Assembly (NCBI GenBank): GCA_039180675.1
Contig: JBCDDC010000007.1
Span: forward strand, 1-64,000
Length of the DNA: 64,000 nt
Direction: 5' to 3'
From: Thermohalobaculum sp039180675
GTDB taxonomy: Bacteria; Pseudomonadota; Alphaproteobacteria; Rhodobacterales; Rhodobacteraceae
Every line of letters begins with the position of its first letter. Within the stretch, counting starts at the first letter, position 1. The translations under genes and the position numbers were made by a program. The notes under the pieces are model-generated. The model did not search any database. It was not told the DNA's origin and saw nothing but the letters and a program-made list of their open reading frames with translations. This document shows positions 20,203 to 28,888 of this stretch, in pieces.

Positions 20203-20847
20203 ATGGACAGACGCGCTTTTGTTGCGGGGGCCTCGGCTTTCGCAACGGGTGCCGTGGTACCAGCGGCGGCTCGCGCGACGGAGCGGGCCACGCGCCGCTT
20301 TACCGTTCTGCGTTCGGGCGACGAGATCGGGTTTCATCAGCTTAGCGCCACCCTGACGGAAGATCGGTTTGAAATCGACATAACAATCGATCTCCGGGTG
20401 CGGCTCTTAGGCATCACGGCATACCGTTATGAGCTGATCAACCGCGAGGTTTGGCGAGACGGCAGGATCGTCTCGGTCGACTCGCGGGTGAACGATGACG
20501 GGACGAAAGAGTTCTGCAAGATCACGAACACCGGTGACGAACTTGCAGTTGTCGGCTCGCGTTTCTCAGGTAATGCGCCGCTAGAGAGCGTGACGACCAG
20601 CTACTACAACACGGCGTTTCTAGAGCGTCGGCCCTGGATCTCGACACAGAGTGGTGATCCACTGGAGATCGATGTTGCCGCTGCCGGACCCGGCACGTGG
20701 AAAGTCTCGGGAGAACTGGAAACCCAGCTTCTCTATGACGACCGCGGGGAATGGATGGGCTCCAACTTCGACGCAGGCGGCGAACCCGGAACCTATGAGC
20801 TTGCCTCAGAGACAGGCGCAATTGGAGCTCTCTGGTCCAAGGCATGA
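20203..20847 (+). CDS. Exported protein of the sigma-E cluster (DUF6134-like), function unknown
   Basis: A 214-residue protein. The N-terminus MDRRAFVAGASAFATGAVVPAAARA is a Tat-like signal (DRRAF then a hydrophobic stretch), so it is probably exported folded. The rest is beta-rich, with no catalytic motif I can name; conserved-looking parts include RSGDEIGFHQLSAT and YYNTAFLERRPWI. The position between the ChrR-like and SDR genes corresponds to a hypothetical gene of the R. sphaeroides sigma-E cluster (RSP_1088). The start lies 17 bases after the ChrR-like stop. The DUF name is from memory and uncertain. Confidence 0.65.
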   Translation: MDRRAFVAGASAFATGAVVPAAARATERATRRFTVLRSGDEIGFHQLSATLTEDRFEIDITIDLRVRLLGITAYRYELINREVWRDGRIVSVDSRVNDDGTKEFCKITNTGDELAVVGSRFSGNAPLESVTTSYYNTAFLERRPWISTQSGDPLEIDVAAAGPGTWKVSGELETQLLYDDRGEWMGSNFDAGGEPGTYELASETGAIGALWSKA

Positions 20848-21632
20848 GCGTTTTCACAAAAGTCATGCGGCCGGCAGACGGTGCGGCCTGGGTGACCGGT
20901 GCGTCCGGCGGCATCGGTCGAGCTCTGGTGCTGGCACTGGCGGCGAAGGGGTGGAAGGTTTATGCGACTGCCCGGCGGAAAGAGCAGCTTGACGCGCTGG
21001 CGGCGGAGGCAAAGGGCGAGGTCGTCGTCCTGCCCGCCGATGTCACGGATCTGGATGCAATGCGCGAGGCGGTCGCAACGATCACGGAAGCACAACCCCT
21101 GGCGCTCGCTGTGCTGAATGCGGGTATCTACCATCCGATGCGGGCGCAGAACTTCGACGCCGAGAAGGCGCGCCAGACCTTTGACGTCAATCTGACCGGT
21201 GTCACGAATGCGCTTGAACCTGTTCTCCAGCACATGATTGCGCGAAAGGATGGCCACGTTGCGTTGACCGCTTCGGTCGCGGGCTATCGCGGCCTGCCGA
21301 ACGCAGCGCCTTACGGAGCGACCAAGGCAGGTCTGATCACGATGGCGGAGAGCTTGGCGCTCGATCTCGTCAAACTCGGCGTCAGGATCTCGGTCATCAA
21401 TCCTGGCTTCGTCGAGACGGATGCGACTTCGGTCAACGATTTCGAGATGCCGATGCTGATGCAGCCGGAAGATGCCGCGCGGAGGATTGTTGATGGTCTC
21501 GAGCGCCCGGGGTTCGAAATCCGCTTCCCAGTGATCTTCGCAATGATCCTGCGCCTGATCGGCTTGCTTCCCAATCGCGCCTACTTATGGGTTGTGCGCA
21601 AGGCCACCGGCTGGGACACCATCGACCGCTGA
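20844..21632 (+). CDS. Short-chain dehydrogenase/reductase of the sigma-E cluster
   Basis: A 262-residue classical SDR. The cofactor motif TGASGGIG lies near residues 18-25, NAG near 90 and the catalytic YGATK near 155. Residues after the cofactor motif suggest NADP preference (Arg in TARRKEQ). The substrate is unknown; a lipid or aldehyde produced under oxidative stress is an inference from context. It overlaps the preceding gene by ATGA, and its last 48 bases overlap the convergent transporter gene. Confidence 0.82.
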   Translation: MSVFTKVMRPADGAAWVTGASGGIGRALVLALAAKGWKVYATARRKEQLDALAAEAKGEVVVLPADVTDLDAMREAVATITEAQPLALAVLNAGIYHPMRAQNFDAEKARQTFDVNLTGVTNALEPVLQHMIARKDGHVALTASVAGYRGLPNAAPYGATKAGLITMAESLALDLVKLGVRISVINPGFVETDATSVNDFEMPMLMQPEDAARRIVDGLERPGFEIRFPVIFAMILRLIGLLPNRAYLWVVRKATGWDTIDR

Positions 21633-22904
21633 AGGTTCTCCTAGCGTCTCCCGATCCAGTGGGAAGTTCCACATCAGCGCGACCGCGACCAACTTCAGCG
21701 CCACTGGAACCCCTGCATAGAGTACGGAGAGCGTGAGAAGCGCTGTTTCCGTGTTGTTTTCGGCCGCCACGAACCCCGACCAGCCCAGCACGATGAAGCC
21801 GAGCCCCGAGGCGATGGCCAACGCCGCCTTTGTTGCGACCTGCCAGATCGCGAAGAAAATCCCGGCGCGGGCCGAGCCGGTATCGCGCTCGTCCAGCGCG
21901 ATAACATCGGCCTGGATCGCCGGCGGCAGCGACATGTCTGCGCCAAGCGCCAGCCCCGTGAGCACCACAACAGCCGCATAGGCCAGCACATCCCCGTCGC
22001 CCAGGAACAGGCATCCGGTGAAGACCGCGCAGGCATAGAGCATGGCGCCGCCCCAGGCGCGATGCTTCGTGCTCTTGCGTGCGATCCAGGTCCAGAACGG
22101 GACCCCGGCCACGGCGCAGACGAAGTAGAGCGGCACGAGCCAGGCAAGGGCCTCGGGTGCGCCAAGCCGATATTCGACGAAGAAGAGAAGCAGGCTGGCA
22201 GGTAGGGCGTTTGCCGCCCCGTTTATGAAGAACGCGATAAGCAGGCGCCGGAAGAGATCGTTCTGTGCAAGCGTCCGCGCGCCCTCGCGCAGGCCGAGCC
22301 GATGCGTGGGGACTTCGCGCGGCTCCGACATGCCGAGCACGGCTGCGGCGACGGTCGCCGGGATCAGAACGGCGAGCACCAGGGCAATCAGACGCAGGCC
22401 GTCACCCCCTTCACCACCACCGAAGTAAAGTATCGTGGTCAGGAGCGTGCCGACGAGCACCAGCGCCTCACGCCAGCCGGTGATCCGGGCCCGGTCATCG
22501 TATCCGGTAGCGATCTCCGCCCCCCAGGCTGCGTAGGGTGTTTGCGCCATGGTCCAGCCCAGCGTGAGCAGGAAGAGCCACAGCACTGCGTGGCCGAGAC
22601 CCGCGTCCTCGGGCGGAACAAAGGCCTGCCAGCAGGCGAAGACCACGAGAGGGGCCGCAAGCACCAGCCAGATACGCCGCCGCCCCCAGCGAAGCCGGGT
22701 CCGGTCGCTCAACCAGCCCATCGCGGGGTCGGACACCGCATCGAACATCCGGATCGCGATCCATGCCGCCCCGAGCGCCGCGAGGTCGACGCCACGCTCT
22801 GCGACATAGAACGGCGTCACATAGGTGAAGAGTGGCAGATAAAGCGCCGCGAAGGCGAGCGCCGGCAGCGCATAGCAGAAGACTGAGAGCGTTGACTGGC
22901 GCAT
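21585..22904 (-). CDS. GPH-family (melibiose carrier-like) cation symporter
   Basis: A 439-residue membrane protein with about twelve helices and the GPH motifs: DAVSDPAMGWLSDRTRLRWGRRRIWL in the second loop, and TPYAAWGAE. It corresponds to the sugar/cation symporter (RSP_1089) of the R. sphaeroides sigma-E cluster. The substrate is unknown and need not be a sugar. The ATG start is chosen over an in-frame GTG eight codons upstream; neither has a good ribosome site. The TrgA-like gene ends 38 bases upstream, and the 3' end overlaps the SDR gene convergently. Confidence 0.8.
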   Translation of the reverse strand: MRQSTLSVFCYALPALAFAALYLPLFTYVTPFYVAERGVDLAALGAAWIAIRMFDAVSDPAMGWLSDRTRLRWGRRRIWLVLAAPLVVFACWQAFVPPEDAGLGHAVLWLFLLTLGWTMAQTPYAAWGAEIATGYDDRARITGWREALVLVGTLLTTILYFGGGEGGDGLRLIALVLAVLIPATVAAAVLGMSEPREVPTHRLGLREGARTLAQNDLFRRLLIAFFINGAANALPASLLLFFVEYRLGAPEALAWLVPLYFVCAVAGVPFWTWIARKSTKHRAWGGAMLYACAVFTGCLFLGDGDVLAYAAVVVLTGLALGADMSLPPAIQADVIALDERDTGSARAGIFFAIWQVATKAALAIASGLGFIVLGWSGFVAAENNTETALLTLSVLYAGVPVALKLVAVALMWNFPLDRETLGEPSAVDGVPAGGLAHNP

Positions 22905-22942
22905 GACGCTCGACTTGGCGCGGTGCACGCGCCGGTCAAGCG

Positions 22943-23407
22943 CTAATCGCGGCTCTCCGCCCGCTTGCGGAGCGCGCGCACCAGCGACCAGTGGATCGCC
23001 TCAGTAATGATCCCGACAACCGCCGCGTGGATCAGGATCACCACGACGAGCGGCGCGTTGGTGAACTGATCGATCAGCGGATCAAGCGCCTGGCTGGTGA
23101 TCCGCGTGAAATCCCCAAAATCGTCCATTGCGACCCAATTGCGTGCGATTGGAACCGCGATAAGGAAGACAAGGATGGAGACAACGATGGTGAGGATACC
23201 GGCCCAGATCCCGTTCGCCAGCGCGACGACCATGCCCCAGCCCTGCCGTTTCGCGAGGTTGATGAAGCCCACGATCGCACCACCGATCGCAGCCATGATC
23301 GGGAAGTCAGGGCTCTCCTCGAGCAGGGCAAGCGCCTCGGGCCGCGCCAGCGCAATGTTCATTGCCCACGCCATGAGGATGGCGCAGATAAACCGGAACA
23401 GGAGCAT
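22943..23407 (-). CDS. Small inner-membrane protein, TrgA-like
   Basis: A 154-residue protein with four hydrophobic segments (about 1-20, 38-55, 66-92, 118-140). The layout and phrases such as GFINLAKRQGWGMVVALANGI resemble TrgA, the partner of TrgB in Rhodobacter tellurite resistance; similarity is recalled, not aligned. If correct, trgA is here separated from trgB-cysK by the sigma-E-type genes. GGAGAG before ATG supports the start. It lies 82 bases past the methyltransferase gene and 38 before the transporter gene, probably one transcript. Confidence 0.5.
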   Translation of the reverse strand: MLLFRFICAILMAWAMNIALARPEALALLEESPDFPIMAAIGGAIVGFINLAKRQGWGMVVALANGIWAGILTIVVSILVFLIAVPIARNWVAMDDFGDFTRITSQALDPLIDQFTNAPLVVVILIHAAVVGIITEAIHWSLVRALRKRAESRD

Positions 23408-23489
23408 TTAGCTCTCCAGATCGGACCATCTGGGAGGACATACGGACTGGTGCGGCAGACCCGTTCCCCCCGCCACGAAATTGCCGCAA

Positions 23490-24746
23490 TTATGCGGCGC
23501 GACGCAAGGAAATTTGTGTAACGTCCGTTGTCTCAGCCAAAAAACAGGCTGCGCAGCAGGCCAAATAGAAGTTCCACATGCGGAAAAAGCGGTCATCGAA
23601 GCCGAGTTTTGAGATTTCCGACCATTGCGCATTGAAGCGCTCCGACCACTCACGAAGGGTACGCGAGTAGCTTTCGCCGAACTCTGTCGAGCCATCCACC
23701 GACAGGCCAGCGCGCTTTGCTTCGCGCCGCAGGGCCTGCGGCGAGGGCAGCATTCCACCGGGGAAAATGTACTTCTGCACGAAGTCCGTGCCCTTGCGGT
23801 AGCTGTCGAACAGATGGTCCGAGATGGTGATGACCTGGAGCGCTGCGGTGGCGCCGGGCTTCAGCCTCTCCCGAAGGCTGCCGAAATAGGTGGGCCAGAA
23901 CCGTTCGCCCACGGCCTCAAGCATCTCGATCGAGGCGATGCCGTCGTAAAGCCCCTTCTCGTCGCGGTAGTCACGGATCAGGATCTCGGCGTTCTCGGAC
24001 AGACCGGCGCGCGCCAGCCGTTCCTTGGTAAAGGCGGCTTGTTCTTTCGACAGGGTCAGACCGGTTACCCGCCAGCCGCGGTTTTTGATGGCGTATTCGG
24101 CAAAGCCGCCCCAGCCGCAGCCGATCTCGAGGATATGCGCGCCGGGGCCGAGTTTCCGCCCCGGGTCGATGCGCTGGCAGATGGCCTCGTACTTGTTGTC
24201 CTGACCCTCGATCATGCTTTCGCCCTGACCCGAATAGAGCGCCGAGGAGTAGCTCATCGAGCTGTCGAGCCAGTGGCCGTAGAATTCGTTGCCGAGGTCG
24301 TAGTGGTAGGAGATGTTCCGCTTCGAGCCCGATTTCGTGTTCGAGCGCAGCCAATGGCGCAGCCGCTCATAAGCGCGCACGATGGCGGTCCCGGTGAAGG
24401 GGCGCGAAATCTCCTCGTTGTTCAGCATAAGCACGTCCATCAGCTGGTGGAGATCCGGCGTATCCCACCAGCCATCCATGAACATCTCGCAAAAGCCGAG
24501 TTCGCCGTCGCGCACCATGCGGCTGAAGAACCCATCGTTGCGGCAGAGGATCAGGCCGGAGGGTCCAGGCTTGCTGCCCTCGACCTCGAAAAGGCGGCCG
24601 TCGGGCAGTTCGATGGCCAATTGGCCGATCTCGATGCGTTGAATGATGCTGAAAAAGGTTTCGAACCAGCGCGGAAGGTTCGTCTGTCCCTTGGTCGTGG
24701 TGAACGCTTTCGCGGCGCTCGGCTTCGGTACACTCTGCATGTTCAT
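23490..24746 (-). CDS. Cyclopropane-fatty-acid-synthase-family methyltransferase (CfaA/UfaM-like)
   Basis: A 418-residue SAM-dependent lipid methyltransferase. Signatures are ISYHYDLGNEFYGHWLDSSMSYSSALY, the SAM-binding EIGCGWGGFAEYA and the late QVITISDHLFDSYRKGTDFVQKYIFPGG. These enzymes add a methylene or methyl group across the double bond of membrane acyl chains. In R. sphaeroides the homologue beside rpoE-chrR acts with UfaD in making methylated furan fatty acids, which scavenge reactive oxygen. Sequence alone does not decide between cyclopropane synthase and UfaM activity. AAGGAAG precedes the start. It lies 10 bases after DUF1365. Confidence 0.87.
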   Translation of the reverse strand: MNMQSVPKPSAAKAFTTTKGQTNLPRWFETFFSIIQRIEIGQLAIELPDGRLFEVEGSKPGPSGLILCRNDGFFSRMVRDGELGFCEMFMDGWWDTPDLHQLMDVLMLNNEEISRPFTGTAIVRAYERLRHWLRSNTKSGSKRNISYHYDLGNEFYGHWLDSSMSYSSALYSGQGESMIEGQDNKYEAICQRIDPGRKLGPGAHILEIGCGWGGFAEYAIKNRGWRVTGLTLSKEQAAFTKERLARAGLSENAEILIRDYRDEKGLYDGIASIEMLEAVGERFWPTYFGSLRERLKPGATAALQVITISDHLFDSYRKGTDFVQKYIFPGGMLPSPQALRREAKRAGLSVDGSTEFGESYSRTLREWSERFNAQWSEISKLGFDDRFFRMWNFYLACCAACFLAETTDVTQISLRRAA

Positions 24747-24756
24747 CTTGTCTTCC

Positions 24757-25563
24757 TTACTCGGCGGGCGTGGCAGCGGGTGCCTTGTCCCCCGCCTTGT
24801 GCGGGTAAGCTCCGCGATATGGTGTGAAGCGCGCTCCTTTGATGGCCAGTTTCAAAGCTTGCCAATGGATAGCGGCAAAGACTTTGAATGTCATCAAAGG
24901 GTGACGGATCCAGCTGTAAAGGATCTGGGCGTCCGTCAGAGGGCGGCGCTGTCCGGTCTGCGTCGCGATCAGCCAGGGTCCTGTGTCGTCGCGCTGGCGG
25001 ATATTGATGCTGAGCCGCTCGCCCGGCGGGCGGATGGTGAAGGTGTAGGTCTGGTCCATCCCCAGGAAGGGGGACACGTAGAAATCCTTGGATTCCTCGT
25101 GTCGGCAGGACCCGTCGCTATCGGCGGGGCATGCGAGGACATACGGGTGCTGGTCGCCAAAGGTGTTCTTGACCTCGTAGATCACGCTTTCCAGCCGCCC
25201 GTCCGCATCCTCGCAATAGTAGATGCTGAGCGGATTGAACGCGTAGCCTAAGATCCGGGGAAAGCTGAGCAGCCAGATCCGCGCCGGTGTCGGGCAGCCG
25301 TGCAGGGCGAGCTGCTCTTCGACCCAGGGGCGCAGGTCTGACCCGTCCCGCGCGCCGTGATCCTTACGGTGAAAGGACAAGAGACCGAACCGGTCGAGGC
25401 GCAGCAGGCGCAGAGCCCCGCAGGTCTCCTCAAGCCGGTCGACATCCAGGAGAGACGTGAAGACACGATAGCGAAACTGATGCTTGAAGGGCGTCAGCCG
25501 CATATGCATCACCTCGCCCTCGTAGAGGCAAGCAGCGCTTGGCGACTGGTTACTCGGCTGCAT
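24757..25563 (-). CDS. DUF1365 domain-containing protein
   Basis: A 268-residue protein of the DUF1365 family, recognised from YEGEVMHMRLTPFKHQFRYRVF at the N-terminus, FPRILGYAFNPLSIYYC in the middle and FYVSPFLGMDQTYTF. The biochemical role is unknown. Across many bacteria it sits between a flavin amine oxidase and a cyclopropane-synthase-like methyltransferase, as here, which implies a part in modifying unsaturated acyl chains. It overlaps the amine oxidase gene by 14 bases. Confidence 0.88.
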   Translation of the reverse strand: MQPSNQSPSAACLYEGEVMHMRLTPFKHQFRYRVFTSLLDVDRLEETCGALRLLRLDRFGLLSFHRKDHGARDGSDLRPWVEEQLALHGCPTPARIWLLSFPRILGYAFNPLSIYYCEDADGRLESVIYEVKNTFGDQHPYVLACPADSDGSCRHEESKDFYVSPFLGMDQTYTFTIRPPGERLSINIRQRDDTGPWLIATQTGQRRPLTDAQILYSWIRHPLMTFKVFAAIHWQALKLAIKGARFTPYRGAYPHKAGDKAPAATPAE

Positions 25564-26872
25564 GGGCCATCGCGGGCGTCACTTCCGGGCCAGTATCCTT
25601 TACCCAATCAGGATGCGCACCGAGCGCCGCGGCGACGCGGACACCATTGCGCAGACCATCCTCGTGGAAACCATAGCCGAGCCACGCGCCTGCGTACCAG
25701 ATCCCGTTTCGACCCTGGATCGTATCTATGCAATCCTGCGCCGCGAATGCATCTTCGGTGTAGAGCGGGTGCGCGTAATCATGGCTTGAGTGAACGAGAG
25801 CCGGGTCCGGTTCCTGCACCGGGTTCAGCGTGACGAAGACCGGTGTGGTCTTGCCGTCCTGCGCTTCGGGGATCGATTGCAACCGGTTCATCCAATAGGT
25901 CAGTTGCGCTGGGCGGTCGGCATCCGCGATGGCGCCGCCTGAGAGGACGCTCCAGCTCGACCATACTTTGCGCCGCTTGGGCATCAGGCCCGGGTCGGAA
26001 TGCAGGACAGCCCGGTTTGGCGAGGTCTTGAAGGCCGACAGGATTTCCCGCTGCTCCTGATCCGCGAAGTTCGAGATGAGCTCCAGTGCCTGCGGTCCGT
26101 GGCAGGCGAGCACGATGTGATCGAACTGCTCCTCGCCACCGTCGGCGAAACGCACGCTCTTTGGCCGCACCTCGACGGCCTTGCGGCCAAGCACGTAGCG
26201 ACCGGCAAGCTTGGCCGCGACCCGTTCCACATACTGCCGGGAGCCGCCATCGACCGTGCGCCATTGCTGCGCGTCGTCGAGGCCCGTCATCAGGTCGTGG
26301 TTGATGAAGAAATTGATGAAGTTCTTGGCCGGAAAGTCGAATACCTCAGTGAGCTTTGTCGACCAGATCGCCCCGCCCATCGGGATCAGGAAGCGATCGC
26401 GAAACCAGGTCCCGTATCCATTCCGATCGATCCACTGGCCGAGGGTGAGGCCGTCGAGTTCCCCGCGCTCAAGCTGACCGGGAGCTGTCTTCATGAACCG
26501 AAGCACTTGCCGCAGCATCGTGATATGGCGGGGATCCACAGCGCGGAAGCGTTGCGCGAACAGCTTGTCGAGACTGTCGCAAGCGTATTCGAAAGCGCCA
26601 TCATTCATCGAGAAGCCGAACGACATGTCGGACCACTTCGTCGGAACACCAAGTGTCTCGAACATCGAGGTCAGGTTCGGATAGTTCCGGTAGTTGTAGA
26701 CGATGAAGCCGGTATCGACGGGCACCCTCAGGTCGCCGAACTTCGCGTCCACCGTGTTGGCATGGCCGCCGAGGCGGTCCGCGCCCTCATAGAGTGTCAC
26801 GTCATGCGTCTCGCTGAGCGCCAGCGCGCAGCCCATGCCGGAGATACCGGCGCCGATCACGGCAACCCTCAT
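25550..26872 (-). CDS. Flavin amine oxidase-family protein (UfaD-like fatty-acid desaturase)
   Basis: A 440-residue FAD protein. The N-terminal dinucleotide motif MRVAVIGAGISGMGCA and the following YEGADRLGGHANTV are typical of the NAD(P)/FAD amine-oxidase superfamily. The C-terminal FAD segment is GRNGIWYAGAWLGYGFHEDGLRNG. It matches the gene next to the cyclopropane-synthase homologue in R. sphaeroides (UfaD), which introduces a second double bond on the route to furan fatty acids. The specific reaction is inferred from family and neighbours. Its ATG overlaps the photolyase stop (TGATG). Confidence 0.83.
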   Translation of the reverse strand: MRVAVIGAGISGMGCALALSETHDVTLYEGADRLGGHANTVDAKFGDLRVPVDTGFIVYNYRNYPNLTSMFETLGVPTKWSDMSFGFSMNDGAFEYACDSLDKLFAQRFRAVDPRHITMLRQVLRFMKTAPGQLERGELDGLTLGQWIDRNGYGTWFRDRFLIPMGGAIWSTKLTEVFDFPAKNFINFFINHDLMTGLDDAQQWRTVDGGSRQYVERVAAKLAGRYVLGRKAVEVRPKSVRFADGGEEQFDHIVLACHGPQALELISNFADQEQREILSAFKTSPNRAVLHSDPGLMPKRRKVWSSWSVLSGGAIADADRPAQLTYWMNRLQSIPEAQDGKTTPVFVTLNPVQEPDPALVHSSHDYAHPLYTEDAFAAQDCIDTIQGRNGIWYAGAWLGYGFHEDGLRNGVRVAAALGAHPDWVKDTGPEVTPAMAHAAE

Positions 26873-28305
26873 CAGGCCGCATCCCTGTTCGAATACGCGG
26901 CCAGAGCACGCTCTCGCCCGTCAGAGAGCGAGATGACGGGCTCGGGATAGTCCTGATCGGGCGACAGTCCCCAACTCTCGGGGACCGCATCGAAGAAGCT
27001 CAGCGCGTCCGGATGCGGATCGCTTTGTCCCTCCGCCAGCCAACGATCGCGATAGTCGCGGTTCGGATCGAACTTCTCGGCCTGTGTGTCCGGATTGAAG
27101 ATCCTGAAATAGGGTGCTGCGTCAGGCCCGGCGCCCGAGATCCACTGCCAACCCATCGAATTGGAGGCGACATCCCAGTCGATCAGGCAATCCCGGAACC
27201 ACGCTTCGCCGATACGCCAGTGGGTCATGAGATGCTTGGTCAGAAGGCTGCCGACCAGCATTCTGCAGCGATTGTGCATGGTGCCGGTGACGTAGAGCTC
27301 GCGCATCGCGGCGTCGACGATCTCGATCCCGGTCATGCCGCGCCGCCATAGCTCCGCCTCGTCATTGTCATCCCGCCAGGCGAAGTCATCCCATTCCGAC
27401 TTGAAGTTTTCGGTCTCGAGATCCGGCGTGTGGTAGAGGAGATGATAGGCGAACTCGCGCCAGACGATCTCTTTTAGAAACGTCTCAGCGCCTGATGGAT
27501 GGCCCCGTTCTTCTAACGCCTGGCGCCCGGCGTGCCAGATTTGCCGAGCAGAGATCTCTCCATAGGCCAGGTTCTCTGAAAGCTTGGAGGTGCCGTCGAC
27601 GCCCATCAGATCCCTGTCGGCGTCATACCGGTCGATCGCGCCACCGATGAAGTCTCTGAGCCGATCCCACGCAGCGTCTTCGCCAATCACCGCATGCCGG
27701 GCGACGATCTTCGCCCCGCGGTGCATGGCCGCGCCGAGGTCCCAGTCTTTGAGCGTTTCAGATGCCGGCCACTCATCCGGGGCCGAAAGCTTGCCTGGCG
27801 CTTTAAGGGCTTCGGCAACATCGCGTCCTTTCACGGCGTTCCAGAACGGCGTGTAGACCTTGTAGAAACCGCCTGTTTTGGTCTCCACAGTCCAGGGCTC
27901 GAAAAGCAGCGTGCTGTTGACGCTGACAACGTCGACCCCGTCGTCTTTCAGTGCTGCCTTGATGTCCTTGTCGCGTGCGATTTGGCGGTTGTCGTATGCA
28001 CGGCCCCAGACCACCCGCTTGGCTCCTGTCTCCTCGATGAGCTCGCGTAGGACAGTGAGCGCCTTGCCGCTGCGCAGGATGAGGCGTGCCCCGTTTTCCT
28101 CAAGCGCCCCAGCATAAACGTCTAGAGCTTCACCGATCCGCCAGGATGCCGCGGCTCCTGTCATTTCGTCGAAGAGCGGGTCGCGGATGAAGACCGGAAT
28201 GACCGGCCCGCCACCTTCCAGCGCCTTCTCCCAGCCGGGATGATCCCCAAGCCGGAGATCCCGGCGCAGCCAAAGCAGTGTTGGGGATTTAGAATCTTCC
28301 GGCAT
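26872..28305 (-). CDS. phrB: Class I CPD deoxyribodipyrimidine photolyase
   Basis: A 477-residue light-dependent DNA repair flavoenzyme. The N-terminal photolyase alpha/beta domain starts LLWLRRDLRLGDHPGW; the FAD domain carries the hallmark TGMTGIEIVDAAMRELYVTGTMHNRCRM and the tryptophan-rich DWDVASNSMGWQWISGAGPD. It splits cyclobutane pyrimidine dimers using blue light. A sigma-E-dependent photolyase (phrA) exists in R. sphaeroides. Here it is fused into the lipid-modification operon by a one-base stop/start overlap. The upstream 126 bases carry a weak sigma-E-like site (TGATCG, five of six) but no convincing -10. Confidence 0.92.
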   Translation of the reverse strand: MPEDSKSPTLLWLRRDLRLGDHPGWEKALEGGGPVIPVFIRDPLFDEMTGAAASWRIGEALDVYAGALEENGARLILRSGKALTVLRELIEETGAKRVVWGRAYDNRQIARDKDIKAALKDDGVDVVSVNSTLLFEPWTVETKTGGFYKVYTPFWNAVKGRDVAEALKAPGKLSAPDEWPASETLKDWDLGAAMHRGAKIVARHAVIGEDAAWDRLRDFIGGAIDRYDADRDLMGVDGTSKLSENLAYGEISARQIWHAGRQALEERGHPSGAETFLKEIVWREFAYHLLYHTPDLETENFKSEWDDFAWRDDNDEAELWRRGMTGIEIVDAAMRELYVTGTMHNRCRMLVGSLLTKHLMTHWRIGEAWFRDCLIDWDVASNSMGWQWISGAGPDAAPYFRIFNPDTQAEKFDPNRDYRDRWLAEGQSDPHPDALSFFDAVPESWGLSPDQDYPEPVISLSDGRERALAAYSNRDAA

Positions 28306-28431
28306 CTCGCTCTATCATCACCATGCTAAACTTGATGTCGTTCCCCGGTCCCCACCGATCACCGCTGGCAGATATTCGGGGAAGAGGCGCGGTCAAGCTT
28401 TGCTTTGCAATGATTTAGTGCTGTTTGGTCG

Positions 28432-28833
28432 TTACCCGGCATCATTCGCGGATATTCGTGCGGGATCCGAACCGGCCGGGCCGCCGCTCGGCCGTGTCAG
28501 AATGAAGATCGAGACCATGGCGAGGATGGGGACCTGGATCGCCAGAACCCAATACGGCGCCCCGACCAGAAGTGGTATTGCGAGGCTGGCCAGGATCGCG
28601 ATCATCGCAGCGCGTTTGGCGCGAGGCCGGATCGCGCCGTGCGCCTGCCAATCACGGATGGGCGGCCCGAGGCGCGGATGCGTCATCAGCCATTCGTGAA
28701 AACGCTCCGACCCGCGGGCAAAGCAGAAGGCGGCGAGCAGAAGAAAGGGCACGGTCGGGAGAAGCGGCAGGAACGCGCCGAGGGTGCCAAGACCAACGGC
28801 AAGCCATCCCAAGCCTGTCCACACCAGCTTCAT
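28432..28833 (-). CDS. DUF454 (YbaN-like) inner-membrane protein
   Basis: A 133-residue membrane protein. The family signature GxLGxxLPLLPTxPFLLLAAxCFxRxS is visible near residues 15-42, with three to four hydrophobic segments. The function is unknown. An ATG is preferred over a TTG two codons earlier. It lies 55 bases downstream of hemW and is probably cotranscribed with it. Confidence 0.83.
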   Translation of the reverse strand: MKLVWTGLGWLAVGLGTLGAFLPLLPTVPFLLLAAFCFARGSERFHEWLMTHPRLGPPIRDWQAHGAIRPRAKRAAMIAILASLAIPLLVGAPYWVLAIQVPILAMVSIFILTRPSGGPAGSDPARISANDAG

Positions 28834-28888
28834 TTGCAACGAGATAGCCTCACGCGGCGGATTTTCCGAGCGTGCTTTCCCGGATCAT

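Noticed and set aside
23625..24827. 400-codon plus-strand open frame opposite the cyclopropane-synthase-like gene
   Set aside because: Mirror of a confident gene; composition is typical of an antisense frame.
28358..28364. Sigma-E-like -35 (TGATCG on the minus strand) upstream of phrB
   Set aside because: Only five of six bases match and no acceptable -10 lies 16-20 bases downstream.
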